Shown: positions 35,033 through 47,700, counted from the stretch's first letter. The stretch is 64,000 nucleotides of DNA from Effrenium voratum (GCA_963377175.1 CAUJNA010003294.1:1668501-1732500), one strand, 5' to 3'. Numbers and translations: made by a program. The notes: generated by a model not told the origin, from the sequence alone.

Positions 35033-37000
35033 GTTGGTTGACGTTGGAAGGGAAGCAAAATTTAAATTTCGGCAGCTAAGTGGGGATTTCCCACTAAATC
35101 ACGATAAGCAAAAATGTAAAATGGTTCCCAACAATAGCATGGCGGTTGCGCTGGGAATATCTCAGCTGTAAGTCGTAAGTTGAGACAGTTCCGGCTTGCT
35201 TGTTGCATAAGTCTGGTTGTATTGGAAGAGTTGGCACCTGGAAAGTGACACAAAGCAATGCCGCCAAATTCATTGCAAGGTGCCTGCCAGTTGCCGGCTC
35301 ATTTTTTCTTTCTGATGGCATGTCTAAATGCGCCTAGCATCCAAAAATGGGCTGCCCAGCGACTGCATGCGCTGCAATGTCCTCATTCGACAATCCCTGA
35401 AGCTGTCAAGTGTCCAAAGGCACGAGCCAGTGGCTGCATGCACGGGCAAAGCACACATACACAGCAAGCACGTGAGGCTCCAAAGCACACATGCGACACA
35501 AGCAAACAGCACACCCGTGCATTGCCAAGCATGATGAAACATCCCTCTGTAGTGACTCCCTTGCCTGCAGTCGGCTGCAAGGGGACCTTAGTGCAGAGAG
35601 GACGACACACACGCACACACACACACACACCACACATGGCGCGCTTACACACACAGAGAAGACACAAACATGCACACGCTCACACATGCTCACACACACA
35701 CACACTCACACATGACACTTGTGCTGTTCTTCAATGCCCATGCTGCACCCACGAGGCCAGAGCAAATGAGAATCCAGGCTGCTGCTCACCTTCAGTTTTC
35801 GCTAGTCTCGATCATATCAAGTGCAGAACAGCTGCAGTAGTGACTTGGAGTTGAAACTCTAGCTCATAGGCGAATGAGCTTCATCCACAAATGGGTGGGC
35901 TGGCCAAGGGCTGGCCAAGGGCTGGCCATGACAGAGGCCTTCGGAAGGAGCAGCGCAGTCAAGGCTTCCCGAAAGAATGGCAGTGCCAGGTGCCGGAGCA
36001 AACCATGGGGTTTAGGGGACACTTTGCACCAAAAGACGGCATGCCCCGTCAAAATGCCAGGTGGCATATTTGTTTCATGCCGGGTTCCGCATCTCGTCCT
36101 TGATTGTGCTCATGTGTGCCACTGCGGGGAAACTGGTAGTTCGAGCTCGGCAAACAAGAACATACAGGCTGCTTTGCTTGAATTCATCAGCAGAAACGCA
36201 TGAGGAAATCACTTCATTGAAGCTCTTGTTTCCTGAGAGCTTGATTCAGTCACAGCCCTCCCACATCCTGGCAGCCCCACTGCGGATGTGGCAGTCCCGG
36301 AGACAGCCGAGACAGCCGAGACAGCCGAGACAGGCGAGGCAGCACTGATGTGAGAGCCCTCCTCAGTACGCCACAGGGTCTTGCAATGAAGCCTCGATCC
36401 GGCTATTTCATGCGCATTGATCAAGGCTGCCCAAACATTGGATAGGTCCATGTCGAATTCAGCAGGATTTCAGCCCCGCGGGCCCTTCCCTCTCAGCTCG
36501 TCGATTCAGGGCCCTGACGCGGAGGGACACCATGGGATCATCCACCCAGCGACGCTCCTTGGAACGCTCATCGCCTGCTTACTTTCGGTGAGCTATGCTA
36601 CCAACAAACTTGGGGAACCTGAGAACAGGGCAAGCATCAGTGACTCTGCCGACCGTCAATGACTCTGTCTCAGCATTTACAATAAGCTTAGCCTGAAAGG
36701 CAGTCTGAGCATCAAGCTTGGTGCGGCTTTGAAGCCTGGCGCAGCCAAGCTGAACATTGGCAACCCGCGAAGACCCATTTTGCGAAGCTTTCAACCGCCT
36801 TCCGTTCCCTGTTTCGACCATGTATGCTCGACCATTTTTTTGGGGACCGCGGGCCAGCTCTTAGCATGAGCAGCTTATGGCTGAAGACAAACAGTCCGAT
36901 CCCCTGCAACCTGAGGGTTTCATAGCGTGGATGGACAAACGCCACTTCGCACCAGTTGGGATTTCCGGTGTATCCACAAGCAGGTTTTATCCATCCCAAC
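35033..37000. other. No gene recognised; small microsatellites
   Basis: (CA)n-rich tract at 35600-35720, and a (gagacagcc)n nonamer tract at 36297-36337. A diverged aagggctggcc duplication lies at 35906-35928. Confidence 0.5.
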
Positions 37001-37545
37001 GATTGCAGGATTTTGCATCCACAGTTCGAGCGCTTTCCGCACTTTCGGCCAGTTGCCGCCAACGAGACCTCGGTCCCGCCTCCTGAGCCCTGGTACGCGC
37101 CAGCGGCGAGAGAGCCTCCGTGCCAATCACGCCCCATCGCATGCCAGCAGGGACCTGCGCGCAAAAACGCGCAAAACTCAGCTCCCCTTCGCTGCTGAGT
37201 TGGCCGTGGGTCAAAAGCCCATACCCCCAGTGAACATCCCAATCCCCACTAAAATAGACTAAAATGGGGTGGTGCATTTATTCCAAAACGGTACCATTGG
37301 TTTTGACCCACAGCCAGTTGACCCTCTCTCGAGGCTGCCATGAGGGAAACCTGAAGATTCAGTTTGCCGGTTTCCAAGTGCGGAAAGAGGAGGGCCGCTG
37401 AACATCGGGGCCGCAATTCCACCCGAGATCTGCGCAGATCCGTGACCCTGCGCTTGTGAAAACATCGGGACCAGCGGCTCGTGTGGCTGGTTCTTGCTCT
37501 GCCATCAAAAAAGAGCGATAGGTTCGCCATGTGACTATGCGTCAA
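37000..37545 (-). CDS. Possible exon interrupted by an introner-like element
   Basis: The minus frame LNLQVSLMAASREGQL ends at the element at 37202-37315. If the element and one 4-bp duplication are removed, the frame continues SSEGELSFARFCAQVPAGMR then WGVIGTEALSPLARTRAQEA and WRQLAESAESARTVDA. A GC-AG splice (CTG|GCTGTG to CTCAG|CAG) would give a different open frame. The family is not recognised. Confidence 0.3.
37202..37315. mobile_element. Introner-like TIR element with AGTT target duplication
   Basis: ggccgtgggtcaaaagccc ... ggttttgacccacagcc, flanked by AGTT at 37198-37201 and 37316-37319. Contains the family core (cccagtgaacatcccaatcc). Confidence 0.85.
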
Positions 37546-40540
37546 ACTAGGCTGCGGCTTCCCTTTAGAGTCTCACTTCCTGAGTGGATGGGCCAAAAAA
37601 GTCTGAATTTGTTGTTTGCCACCAAAACGGTCTACCCAAAAACTTTCAAGCCCAGAAACTCAGGACGTGAGGGACCTTGCAAAACAACCCCAATAAGGAA
37701 CCTTTAAACAAATACACGCCCATGAAGCCGGGCTGAATTGCCAAGCGCTCGATTTGTCTGGCCAGCTGTGGAAGCTGCATCTCGATGCAGCTAAGACTTT
37801 ACCTGCCCTTGCCAGTCATTCCCCCCAAACCAAAACTGCGGTACCTGGCACACAAGGGGATCAACTCTTCTTAAAGTTGTTGTTCAGTTGGGTGGAAGTA
37901 AAATGGCACAACTCCCCCATTTTGGTTTAGTCTTTTCCTTGCGTCTACTTTCGATTTTTTACGTCCGATTTTGGCTTAGTCATCCCCATTTTGGTTGAGT
38001 CATCGAACATTCATCCGTTTCTCCGCACGGCCTCGGGACTGGGCGATCTGGACCGCACCTGCCGTTTGTGCAGCAACTTGGCTCACTGTCCAAGAAATGG
38101 TCCCAGTATGTCCCAGTACTCACAGAAGCCACAGTGGCAACGGGACAAGACTTGAGCTGTTCGACACATTAAATCGGCAAATCTGCGATCCCTCTCCGCC
38201 GATCTGCACTTGTCACCCAGACTTCGCGTGCGCGCATGCGCAGGCAGAAAGCAAGCCGATGAAAAGCCAGGTGTGAATGCAAGCCTCGCAGAACGTCAAT
38301 CCTCAATATGGCAAGCCTCTGCAGCTTGAATTCCAAGGAAAGGACTGCGAGCACCAATGCAGGTTAGAATCTGCTGAAACAACTGAAGAAGCACTCGGGT
38401 ATCTCACATCCTTAACAGTGCTTGAGCACTCTCAAGTGCAGATTGACAGGCAGCACTGGTCAGCCCTTTGTCTTCTACCTTCGCATTTTTGACAATGGGA
38501 TGAACTGCGCCAACATGCGTTTGAGACAGTAGCAAAAAAAAAACAAGTGTTTAGTTGTCTCCGCACCACCCACTGCCCCACCAAACCCCGAAACTCACTA
38601 AATTTGCAGCATGCGAGATAGAATGCCCATTAATGTAGACGCGATCGTGCAGTAATCTACAGGCATACTACCAAGTAGCAATCCATGCAAATACACAATC
38701 ACAACCCGCGTTCGACGGTTCCTGCCTGGCTCATGCGGTACATAGGCCTTAGAATGATTTGGCCAGTCAGGAATTGATGAATCCGTCACAAGGGATGAAT
38801 CAGATCTTGCTTGTGAACTATGGGAAATCACAGGATCTTACGCTGGGATCCATACTCTGCACGCTTCCACTCAACGAGCCGTTACTCTTGCCGGAGTGCC
38901 ACTTAGATGCTGTCTCGTGCTAATATCAGAGCTTGAAAATCTCACAGCTAGACAAATCCTAACAACATGAAGAGCTCGCCAAAACTGAGGGAACTCCTGA
39001 CGCTTTGACAGGAGGGACAAATTTAGAATACCCGCAAGCCAAACAGTGCCAGGGATCCTTGGTTGAGTTCCATTTTATTTTGGTGAAGGACTGTGTTGTC
39101 CACACTTGTGCCACAAACGATGTCATGAATGGCGTGATATTCGGCGGACAAACGGGTACATGTGCTCTTAATTGCCTCAAGACTTCTTAAGGAGCTGCCA
39201 ACATCCCAGTGGTTGGTGTGACTCGATCACAAACAGAGCAAACCAGAAGCTCCACAAAGTCTTGAGATTCACACTGCACTTGGAGCCCAAAATATGCATT
39301 TGCAAGGATGGCAGCTTGCCATAAGGCATCAAGTCAGTGAATTAGCCTGCCGACAGCATCAGGCAGGCAATTTAATTTGACAGCGCATTGGCACCAATAC
39401 TGCGAAAGTGTCCTTAATTCAAAAAAACACGTGCATTGGCAACCGGGCATCGCCCAGTCGCTGTGAAAAGGGCCATGCGAATCAGCACGAATCCAGTCCT
39501 CAAGGGCTAACAGACCAACTTTTCCACGTAAGAGTCACTGCTAACTGTGAAGAACACAGGAGATCTACCACATTTCAGGCAGCTGGGCATGCCCGCATCT
39601 TGCAGCTTCTGCAAGTGAGTGCTACGACCGTTGCAGCAGCGGCTGCTTGCTAACAGTGGATTTCCTCAGGCTCGCAGCGGCTTCACAAGCATGCAGTGCA
39701 CAAGATTGCCAGCAACAGCATTGCTTGCCAGTTGATGTCGAAGTGACAGTGGGGGGTCAGTGGCTCTGCTGCCATCAGCCCTGAGGTCGTGCTCTGCTTC
39801 TGAGTAGTTCATACTTCTCGGTGCTAGAAACAGTGGAGCATGTCCAGGCCTACCATGGCAAGCAGGTCTTGATCACTGTGTTCAGTTGGTGATAAACCTC
39901 GAGACCGCATAAGATCGGAGGCAAGCCTTCAACAACTGACTCCACTGACATTTCGACACAAGTTAAAAGGCCCTGGAGGCAAACAAAACATTGAAATCAA
40001 GCTATGCTAAAGATGGTGAAGTGAAGGGGCTATTTTTGTGGCACTTGAAGAGAAGTCCCTGTGATATTCTCATGTGGGAACATTCTAGCTCCGCACCCCT
40101 CTACTGGCCTTCGTTTTGTTCTCCTCTTCGGAAACGTAGCTTTACCTCCTACCACGATCAGTTACAAAGCTGTCTGAGTGCATCTGAGATGCCGTGCAGC
40201 CGCTATCGCGCTGCCTCATGCCAGGGCACAAGCATGAGTGCGTGCTTGCTTTCGCAGCTAGTGGCGGAAAGTATTCTTGGCAAGGATCGCTTCTCCGGCA
40301 AAAATCCAGAAAGCACATCAGCACAATCAACAAACACATAAACTATTGACTAGTAGACAAACGCCTGGGGATGCCTTCTGCAAAGCCTGCACAACGCTTG
40401 GCTGCGGAGCAGCAAAACTCCGGTATATTTTAATGTGCACAGGGCTGCAATGGTCCATGGTCGATGGCGTTTTCTGCAAACGCCGGCATCGAAATTACCC
40501 AACACCGCTGGCAAGTCGTATCCCTCAACTCAACGTGAGA
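37546..40540. other. No feature recognised
   Basis: No convincing exons or tandem repeats seen in this stretch. Confidence 0.4.
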
Positions 40541-40589
40541 TGCTGAGCCAGGCGTCTGACTGCATTTCTCCAGGTACGACAGCTCCTGC

Positions 40590-40964
40590 CCTTGAACGTC
40601 AAGGGTTGCTCCAGCTTCAGCACAATTTCCGCCATGAAGTGCAAAGCATCAGCCTGCAAGGCTGCACATCCACTGGGAAGAAGCAATGGCCAGCCGGCCA
40701 GCCATCCCAAACCCTAAGACGAACGCCTCATAGATCTTTGCCACACTACCAATAATTACACGAACGCGCTGCTCGTTTTCTTCGTGCATACTGCGTGGCA
40801 TCATCTACACGGCAGAGCGTCGGCTCTGCGGTTCCTTGCATGAAGCTTGGCAACCTGCCCCACTCTTGGGACCACAGCCCTTCAAAAGCATAAATGGTCA
40901 AATAGAACCCGACTTGCGTGCCCTTCACATCCCAGAGGTTCATTCCCAAGCCCCCAAACAACAT
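40590..40964 (-). CDS. Two possible exons of an unidentified gene
   Basis: Minus strand, after CACTAAG|GTTGGG (40964): VGMLFGGLGMNLWDVKGTQV, then GFYLTIYAFEGLWSQEWGRL and AEPTLCRVDDATQYA. After CCTTGCAG|GCTGAT (about 40660): ADALHFMAEIVLKLEQPLTF. Both have AG|G acceptors and protein-like composition. Donors are not fixed and no family is recognised. Confidence 0.35.
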
Positions 40965-41540
40965 CCCAACCTTAGTGATGCACTGTCGTGGCAAAATCGC
41001 TAAGGTGGCATCTGTATAGTGTGCTCAGCTGCAAACTGTCGTGGGGAGTTACAGGGAAACACCGCAAATGAACCAAACAAGTCGTTCCCTTTCATAAATG
41101 CTCATGTGTTTTTCAAATATCTGCCCAACGACCGTGGTTACAATATGGAGCCTGGTACCTGGCCAGGGAGACATGCGGATGCCCGTCGTTTAGTGGCTGA
41201 GCTCTAGACAAACTGACTAGGAGGATTCATATCGCCAGTCATCAGGCTGAATAAACAGCGATGTCTCCTGGGGTGGTTTGTTTGAAGGCCTGAAAGGATA
41301 TCTGTTTCTCAGGCCGTCGACGAAGGTAAAGGCGACAGCCAACACATACTTGAGCGCACACTTGGTCTATGTCGATGCATCCAAAATTTGTTTGGCCTAC
41401 CTAGTTGCCTGACGCTCTTCATATTGTGGATGCACGAAATCATGCACCACCTAAGAAACCATGGGAACCATTGTTTGCTGGTATTTACATTGGAATAATC
41501 ATTCCAGGGTTTTCTAGGTGGTGCAGGGTTTCGTCCATCC

Positions 41541-41564
41541 ACTCTCTCTCTCTCTCTCTCTCTT
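41541..41564. repeat. (TC)n microsatellite
   Basis: Perfect tctctctctc run. Confidence 0.9.
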
Positions 41565-42089
41565 AGTCGCCTGCGGGGACAGCTTGACATAGACAGCCAT
41601 CGGCACGTCTCTCCTGATCTTGTGCACGGCGTCCCGGACCCACGTTTTCCTGGGCATCTCTAAAGCGTCCCTACGCGCATACCCTCAAGTGCACAAGAGT
41701 GTGGCTTGCGGCCAGCAACAAAAATCACCAACATGCCAGGCAGCTCGCTCAGATTCACCTTGAACTTGTGGTCGATCGTTTTCCGGCACGCGCGCAGAAG
41801 GCTCTCATTCCTCAGCGAACTGGACTGACCTATCTTTGTCCGTATTAGTAAACCAGTCTTCTTCGGCCTCGTGGATGAGGGTCAAGGAAAGCTTCCTACG
41901 TGCAACGAGGGACCTCTGACTGTATTAATCAATGTCACCTACATGCTTTGAGAAAAGTGAAACGCGATGGCCTTGGTGCTGAGTTTTCGTGACAAGGCCA
42001 TCCAATGTCCAAGACTGCGGGATGGTGGCAACATGTAACAACAACAGCACGTTGCTGCCCATGATCGCAAGCCAACATGAAACTCAAGA

Positions 42090-42268
42090 CTAAATGTTCA
42101 ACAGTTCAACTTCTCCTCTGCGGCCAATATTTTTGGACAACATTGATAACAGTGAGAACAACGCAGCAATCAACTGCGGGACTGATTTGTCCAAAGACCA
42201 AAGCATCAGGATGAATGCAGCGAGTGCGGGCGTCTCAGGGCCTGTGCCTGCAATTGCTGAGATGCAAT
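42090..42268 (-). CDS. Possible terminal exon with hydrophobic segments
   Basis: After TTGCAG|GCACAGG the minus strand reads GTGPETPALAAFILMLWSLD then KSVPQLIAALFSLLSMLSKN and ends RRGEVELLNI before TAG. Two hydrophobic stretches could be membrane segments. No family recognised. Confidence 0.3.
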
Positions 42269-42412
42269 CCGGGTGAAACTGGACGTTTCCGCGAGGCTGA
42301 AGCCCACTGATTGAATCCGACATTGCCAGTCCCACCCTTCAAACAACATCCAAAGCGTATTGAAAATGGATAGCATATCCATTGTCGGCGCAAGTGATCA
42401 GAACCAACTCAC

Positions 42413-42587
42413 AGACGCATGCACGAAGCGCTTCAAGCCAAGCGACTTTCTGCTTCCTGGCGGGCCAATGACAAATGCAGATATTCCCGGAACGGTCAGC
42501 TTGCACTGATATTTCCCGAGGTCGTTCTGCAAGTAGTCCACATCCAGCCGGGGCGAATCCCCCTTTTGGACGTGCTGCACCAAGTGC
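42413..42587 (-). CDS. Exon with degenerate P-loop, unidentified gene
   Basis: Bounded by CTGCAG|GCACTTGG and GCGTCT|GTGAGT (one of the few GT donors here). The peptide runs HLVQHVQKGDSPRLDVDYLQ, NDLGKYQCKLTVPGISAFVI, GPPGSRKSLGLKRFVHAS. GPPGSRKS looks like a Walker A loop (GPPGSGKS) with Arg in place of the second Gly, so either a divergent ATPase or chance. The exon at 42761-42828 joins in phase. Confidence 0.45.
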
Positions 42588-42760
42588 CTGCAGCAATTCG
42601 CAGAAAACGGGAAGATCCTAGCAGTTGACCCGACCAAAAATCCCTCTTCGGCGATGCTCGCCCCCCCCCCCTCCCCCGCCCCTCCCCCCTCGCTCCTTCC
42701 CCCCCCTCCAACACAAATGTGACAAGTTTCCGCATAACAATGGCGTCTACGCGAACCGGC

Positions 42761-42828
42761 CTGTAAGCGCAGGCGCCACCGCCGACCTTCAGAACTTTCA
42801 CAAGGTGCGCCGCAGCTTCCTTCAGGGC
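42761..42828 (-). CDS. Exon upstream of the P-loop-like exon
   Basis: GGCCAG|GCCCTGAAGG to TACAG|GCCGG (GC donor). ALKEAAAHLVKVLKVGGGAC then AYR, joining in phase 2 to HLVQHVQKGD. Lies 20 bp downstream (minus direction) of an introner-like element. An alternative upstream acceptor (CTAG|TGGACTTGGCCAG) would add LGLGQ. Confidence 0.4.
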
Positions 42829-42847
42829 CTGGCCAAGTCCACTAGAT

Positions 42848-42935
42848 GGGTAGGGGTCAAAATGAAACCAGGGACCGCAGGTAGTCCTTGGCTCCATTTA
42901 CCATCCATTTGGGGTACCTATGTTTGACCCACAGC
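42848..42935. mobile_element. Introner-like TIR element with AGAT target duplication
   Basis: gggtaggggtcaaaatgaaa ... tgtttgacccacagc, flanked by AGAT at 42844-42847 and 42936-42939. 88 bp, the shortest copy. On the minus strand its end supplies a GCTGTGGG that could serve as a GC donor. Confidence 0.75.
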
Positions 42936-43731
42936 AGATTGGTGAGCAACGACGCCACAAGCCAAATATCAACGCCAAAGGTGGCATGCAAGCATTGTGC
43001 GCCAAATCTTGCAGCGGCAGTAAACTTCTCTACCCCTCCTCGTTGCATCAAATTTCACTCTACACACTTTGCTTGTAATGCAAAAGGAAGCGCCCTGAAG
43101 AAGCCCCAACCAAGTGGTCTCCCTTCAATCCCTATCCTATACCCAACTGACCCTCAATGGATCAATTTACCCCGCAAGTCAACACTACCGCCCACCCTTA
43201 ACCATGGCGACAAAAACTGCAATCACTTAAGTATGATTGAAAAACAAAAACAAACATGGACACCAACCAAAAAATAACACCCACGACAAAGCCTCAATCA
43301 AAGCAGTACTGAACAACTGCTTACAGCCCTCCGACCCAGAAGCAACCCCTGAATCTACTCGATTCCGGGTTGGTCTGTGCTATGCGTGATACCAGTTGCG
43401 AAAAAAAATAGACTGTGGCCAATGGAAGGCTGATGCAAATGTCGTAAGGAGGCGGCGGTGCTGCGCGGAATTTCCGACGCTGGCTTATGGACAAATGCTG
43501 ATGTGGGCAACATCTGGGCACATGCTGGCGAAATGGGACAACATGACTTCATTCGCTTCCTGATCTCTGATTGGCCGTCATGCACAACACCCAATAATTA
43601 CTACAGGTCTGTGCTTGCTTGCCGCTGTGTAAGACCGTCTCAATCTCAGTAGTGGCAGTAGTGGTGACAAATGATTCCTCTAAGCACTGAAGCTACATTT
43701 CTCAGCATGGAAAAGACAGGCCACAACTTAC

Positions 43732-43829
43732 TCATAGGCCGGATGAAGACCCAGTCCAACGGTCAGAGCAGCCATGGCAATATATACAATGCTTGCCTCT
43801 TCATCACTGGCATCCACCGACTCGTACTC
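43732..43829 (-). CDS. Host-gene exon downstream of the retrotransposon
   Basis: TGCCCAG|GAGTACGAG to CCTATGA|GTAAGTTG, both strong splice sites. EYESVDASDEEASIVYIAMA then ALTVGLGLHPAY: acidic start followed by a hydrophobic segment. With the retrotransposon removed, the preceding intron would be 60 nt, starting at CGCAAG|GTGAGC (55577), and the frame ...TELRK|EYESVDAS would stay open. Family not recognised. Confidence 0.5.
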
Positions 43830-43848
43830 CTGGGCACAAATCGCAGAT

Positions 43849-44101
43849 AACAACAAACCGCTCCAGAGAGTACGACGGCAACCAGCGTCGGTCGATTTAT
43901 TTTCACCGCACTGCCTCAAGTGGGTGGGATCGTACCTGTTGGTCGATCTGTTTCAATCTCTGGAGTCGGTGTGCGTGTCTCTCAGACACCACTGACTCGA
44001 AAGTAAAGTACAACAAAATAAAAGGTAAGCAAAAGCAAGTGCATGCAAACCCAAAATGTTGTACAGCAGAGTTTCGAAGAGGGAGTGGACGTTCTCCCGT
44101 C
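43849..44101 (-). repeat. Split direct repeat B2 (element 3' end)
   Basis: 253 bp, matching B1 at 44321-44573 except one base (caaaag versus caaatg near 44031 and 44503). Its outer end is the element's 3' terminus, next to host intron sequence. Confidence 0.95.
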
Positions 44102-44175
44102 CTCTCACTCGATGCTATAAATGCAGACCGACAGGTACTGAGGGCATGCAGTGAAAACTGGTGAGGGTGGGTGGG

Positions 44176-44320
44176 AAAGAAAAATTTGGCTAATTCGCCA
44201 AAATGGCGAACGGAGCATGAATCAAGCAGTGTCATCCTGCAGGCACTCAAGGTTCGAATCTGAGTGTGATTCAAATGCCTTCCGCTATCGGTTGTTACTT
44301 TTAACACAAGTGTTAACCGC
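44176..44320 (-). repeat. Split direct repeat A2
   Basis: 145 bp identical to A1 at 55392-55536. It directly abuts B1, so the B1-A2 junction (44320/44321) equals the junction expected in a circular intermediate. The palindrome ttaacacaagtgttaa (44301-44316) lies next to the junction and could be a recombinase-binding site. Confidence 0.95.
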
Positions 44321-44573
44321 AACAACAAACCGCTCCAGAGAGTACGACGGCAACCAGCGTCGGTCGATTTATTTTCACCGCACTGCCTCAAGTGGGTGGG
44401 ATCGTACCTGTTGGTCGATCTGTTTCAATCTCTGGAGTCGGTGTGCGTGTCTCTCAGACACCACTGACTCGAAAGTAAAGTACAACAAAATAAAAGGTAA
44501 GCAAATGCAAGTGCATGCAAACCCAAAATGTTGTACAGCAGAGTTTCGAAGAGGGAGTGGACGTTCTCCCGTC
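44321..44573 (-). repeat. Split direct repeat B1
   Basis: 253 bp, first copy of B after the coding region. See B2. Followed immediately by A2 in the coding direction. Confidence 0.95.
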
Positions 44574-44707
44574 GTAGGTCAACTCCCGTCGAAGGTGAAG
44601 CCGAAGGCGAACGACCTAGACAAAAGGCACGTTGAAGGCATCCTTACATCGATCAAGTCTCCTTACTGTGGGCAAGATTCTCACGGGACGTGGAAGTCAA
44701 GTCGGGT
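44574..44707 (-). other. Retrotransposon 3' untranslated spacer
   Basis: 134 bp between the pol stop codon and B1. Contains the near-repeat gtcaactcccgtcgaaggtg. No ORF. Confidence 0.7.
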
Positions 44708-47700
44708 TCAGGAGGAATGATTCCTGTGGAACTGTTGGAGTTCCTTTATGTCGTCAAATCCGACGGCATGGGCGAACTCAATATCGCCAATGATTTTGCA
44801 CGTCCGTTTATGTAGAGCGTGCATGGGGGGTTCCAGAATCTGCCAGTGGTGCTTCGAGGCAAGGGACATGTCATGTCGACTGAAGGGGTCGGCTATATTA
44901 GCATGTGTGGGCACACGGGCAATATGCAACTGCAATTGCTGTCGGTTGTGCCATGTCCAATGTGCACCGAGCAGGCAGTTTAGTGGTTGGTGTTTCCCAA
45001 CTCCCCGTCTGATGGCGTGTTTGGCCGCTTCGTTGTCGCACAACTGGAGGTATGTGTCAGTGATCCATGGTCGAAAGATCACAGGAGCGATCAACGCGGC
45101 CCATGCCTCGAGGAAATAAATGGCGTTGGTGCCAGTACTCACTTGTTGGAGTAAGTTAGGGGGTAGTGCGCCCGAGACCACGCGGGTCCTTTGTGCCTGT
45201 GGGCTGAACAGCACCGCTGCCCATCCGTTGTCGTGCGACCAATCGGGTGGCAGACAATCCTGATCCCCTGCGTCCTTGACACGCCAGACCGTCTCGCCCT
45301 GCCGGCAGAACGCGTCGGTGTATATGATTGAAAGGTCTCTGGGCCTGGTGGACAGTGGGACGCTGCGGGGTGAGCTATGTTGCAGGATATTCAGGAGGCA
45401 CAGAATGGCAGCTCGAGTTGGTTTGTCGATCCGGTCGGAAGTGCTGTGTGCTTTGTGGTATAGGGCGGCTAACGCCGATCGCCCTACTCGACCGAACAGG
45501 TGTCCGGTGACAAAGTTGCACTTGCCGGCAGTGCGTCGGGCGGTGTCGTTCGACATACCTCCCTGTTCGAGACACTGAAGCAGGGTGTGTGACAGTGTAC
45601 GGACTCGGTCTGGGCACGGTCGAAGGGTTGCGTGTGTTGCCGACAGGTCGACATAAACCCCTTGTATTTTGTGAGAGGGCGCCGGTGGTTGTTCCTTGGA
45701 TGTCTTCATATGAAATCCAAGTAGTGAGTTGAGCTTGCTGAATGAGGAGAAGGAACTGGTCGCGATGTGACTGGGTTGTATGGCCCCGTAGTCGTCAACG
45801 TAGTGCAGGGCAGGTGTGAGTGTTAGTACGCGGGCGAGTGCTGTGAGTGCATCGCCGAAGCGGTTGTAGCCCCAGACGCTGGCAGCGGAGCCGAACAGGA
45901 GCACGTGGTGGTGCCAGAGAGTTGGGCCGTCGGGTGTGATGAGTAGCACGTATGCTACCTCCGGTTGTGCGAGGGGCAGTTGACGGTAGGCGCCGTCGTG
46001 GTCGTGTCCCCACACATGTAGCGGGTGTGCGTCGTCGTGATATTGTCTCGCACATTGGATGTAGTGGTCGGGTGTGTGATGGTAGGGTTGATCGTGCATA
46101 GAGCACGTCTGGTTGTGGCCGCTGCGGCGCCAGTCTTCTCCTCTCCGGACTTTGGGTTTTCCGTCCGATCCGGTCTGTTGTATGCTGAATGCGACTGCCA
46201 CAATGGGATCGCGATGTGGGATAGGAAGGAGCCGGCTGGTGTGGGGGAAAAGGTGCAGGGGTACTGTGCGAGAGGTCCAATGAGTCGGTGCCTCGAAGGG
46301 GCCGGCCATACGTCCTTGGGCCACTTCCCCCGCGATTTCGGTGGCCATAAGAGTCCAGTGGTCGTCGATCTTGTGTTGTTGTAATTTGCGCTGGATGTAG
46401 GCTTTGTTGAATGACCTGAGTTCTACAAGGTCACATGGGTCCAGGTATTTGTGGTCGTGGCGAATGTGCCAATTGACTCCGGGTCGCAGAGGCCCCAGGA
46501 GGTCGAAGCCTAGAGAGAGTTCCTCGTGCAGGAGTTGTGCCTGTGGGTAGTTAAGCAAATGTAGCAAGTGTGTCATGAGTGGTACCTGAGTGATCATCTT
46601 CGGTTGTCGATAGGCTCGCTGGCAGTGTGGGGGCAGCTGTTCGAACCATGCAAGTGTATCTGTAGTCAGGTCATCGCGAAGGTCCGCGATGTCGAGTAAC
46701 ACGTTGTGCTGTAGTTGTGGCAGTTGTGGTATGGTCCTTTGCATTGCGATGGCCCACAAAATGGTCGGGTCGCAGTGCTGGGGCTGTTGCAGCGAGGTAG
46801 CGTGGTGTTTGGCCCAGGTCAAGTGGTCCTGCCAGTCGTTCTGTGGCATATGTAGCGTTTCCGATGCTCTCGGAGGTGGTCCCCATGGTCGTGGGTTGTG
46901 AAGCCAGAGGTCGACCATCATTCCGAGGGATCCGCGACGTACCCGCTGCGTGGGCGGGGGAATTCCGAAGGCTGGCTGTAGTAGCAAAAGGAATAGGATC
47001 CACATGGCTGTGGGCACATGCCAGGAGTTTCCCAGCATGGTGTTCCTGGTCCGGTCGGTGTTGTGTGGTCCCGTCCAGCCGCGCGGGAATCCCATCATTG
47101 CTTCGCGGTGCTCGGGTGTTGCGACTTGCCAGTCGTGTCCGTGTTTCCGGACCAGGTATTTCTGTTGGTATTGCCACGGGGCGAATTGTTTGTGGTCGGC
47201 TTGCCACCGTTGCCATGTGTCGTCTGGTAGTTGTTGGCTGCGTGGTGGTGGGCGGCCTTCGTCCGTACTGGCCTGGGTGGTAAGGCAGTGGAAGAGTTGT
47301 CCGTGTGTTAGGACACTCGGCGGGTCGAAGTCCCGGATGTGACAGTCTGGTTGTAGTTCGGCTGCAATGGGATTGAAGAGCACCGGTGGGAACAGCTGAG
47401 TGTCGAGGGAGAGTTGCCAAGGTGTATGCCTGCTCAATGTGGCAGGCAAGGATTCCCAATCGACCGAGGCCCACCAGATTCTGGGACGAGAGATGATTTG
47501 GCCGTCGGCCGCGTCGATCAGGACTGGGCGTAGGCCCATGGAGTGGGACAGCTGGTCGAAGTCGTCGCGTACCTCGGGGTGAGGCACGACATTCTCTAGC
47601 AGGGTGAGCGATTGATGTGGCCATCTGTTCTGAATGTCGTCGCGGATGGAGAGTGCGGTGTCGAAGAGGCTGCCCTGTGAGCCGGCCCGGCCCGGTTGGT

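Noticed and set aside
43903..44391. Minus-strand ORF over B2/A2
   Set aside because: Lies across the terminal repeats; the same text is shared with the A1 region and is not a separate gene.
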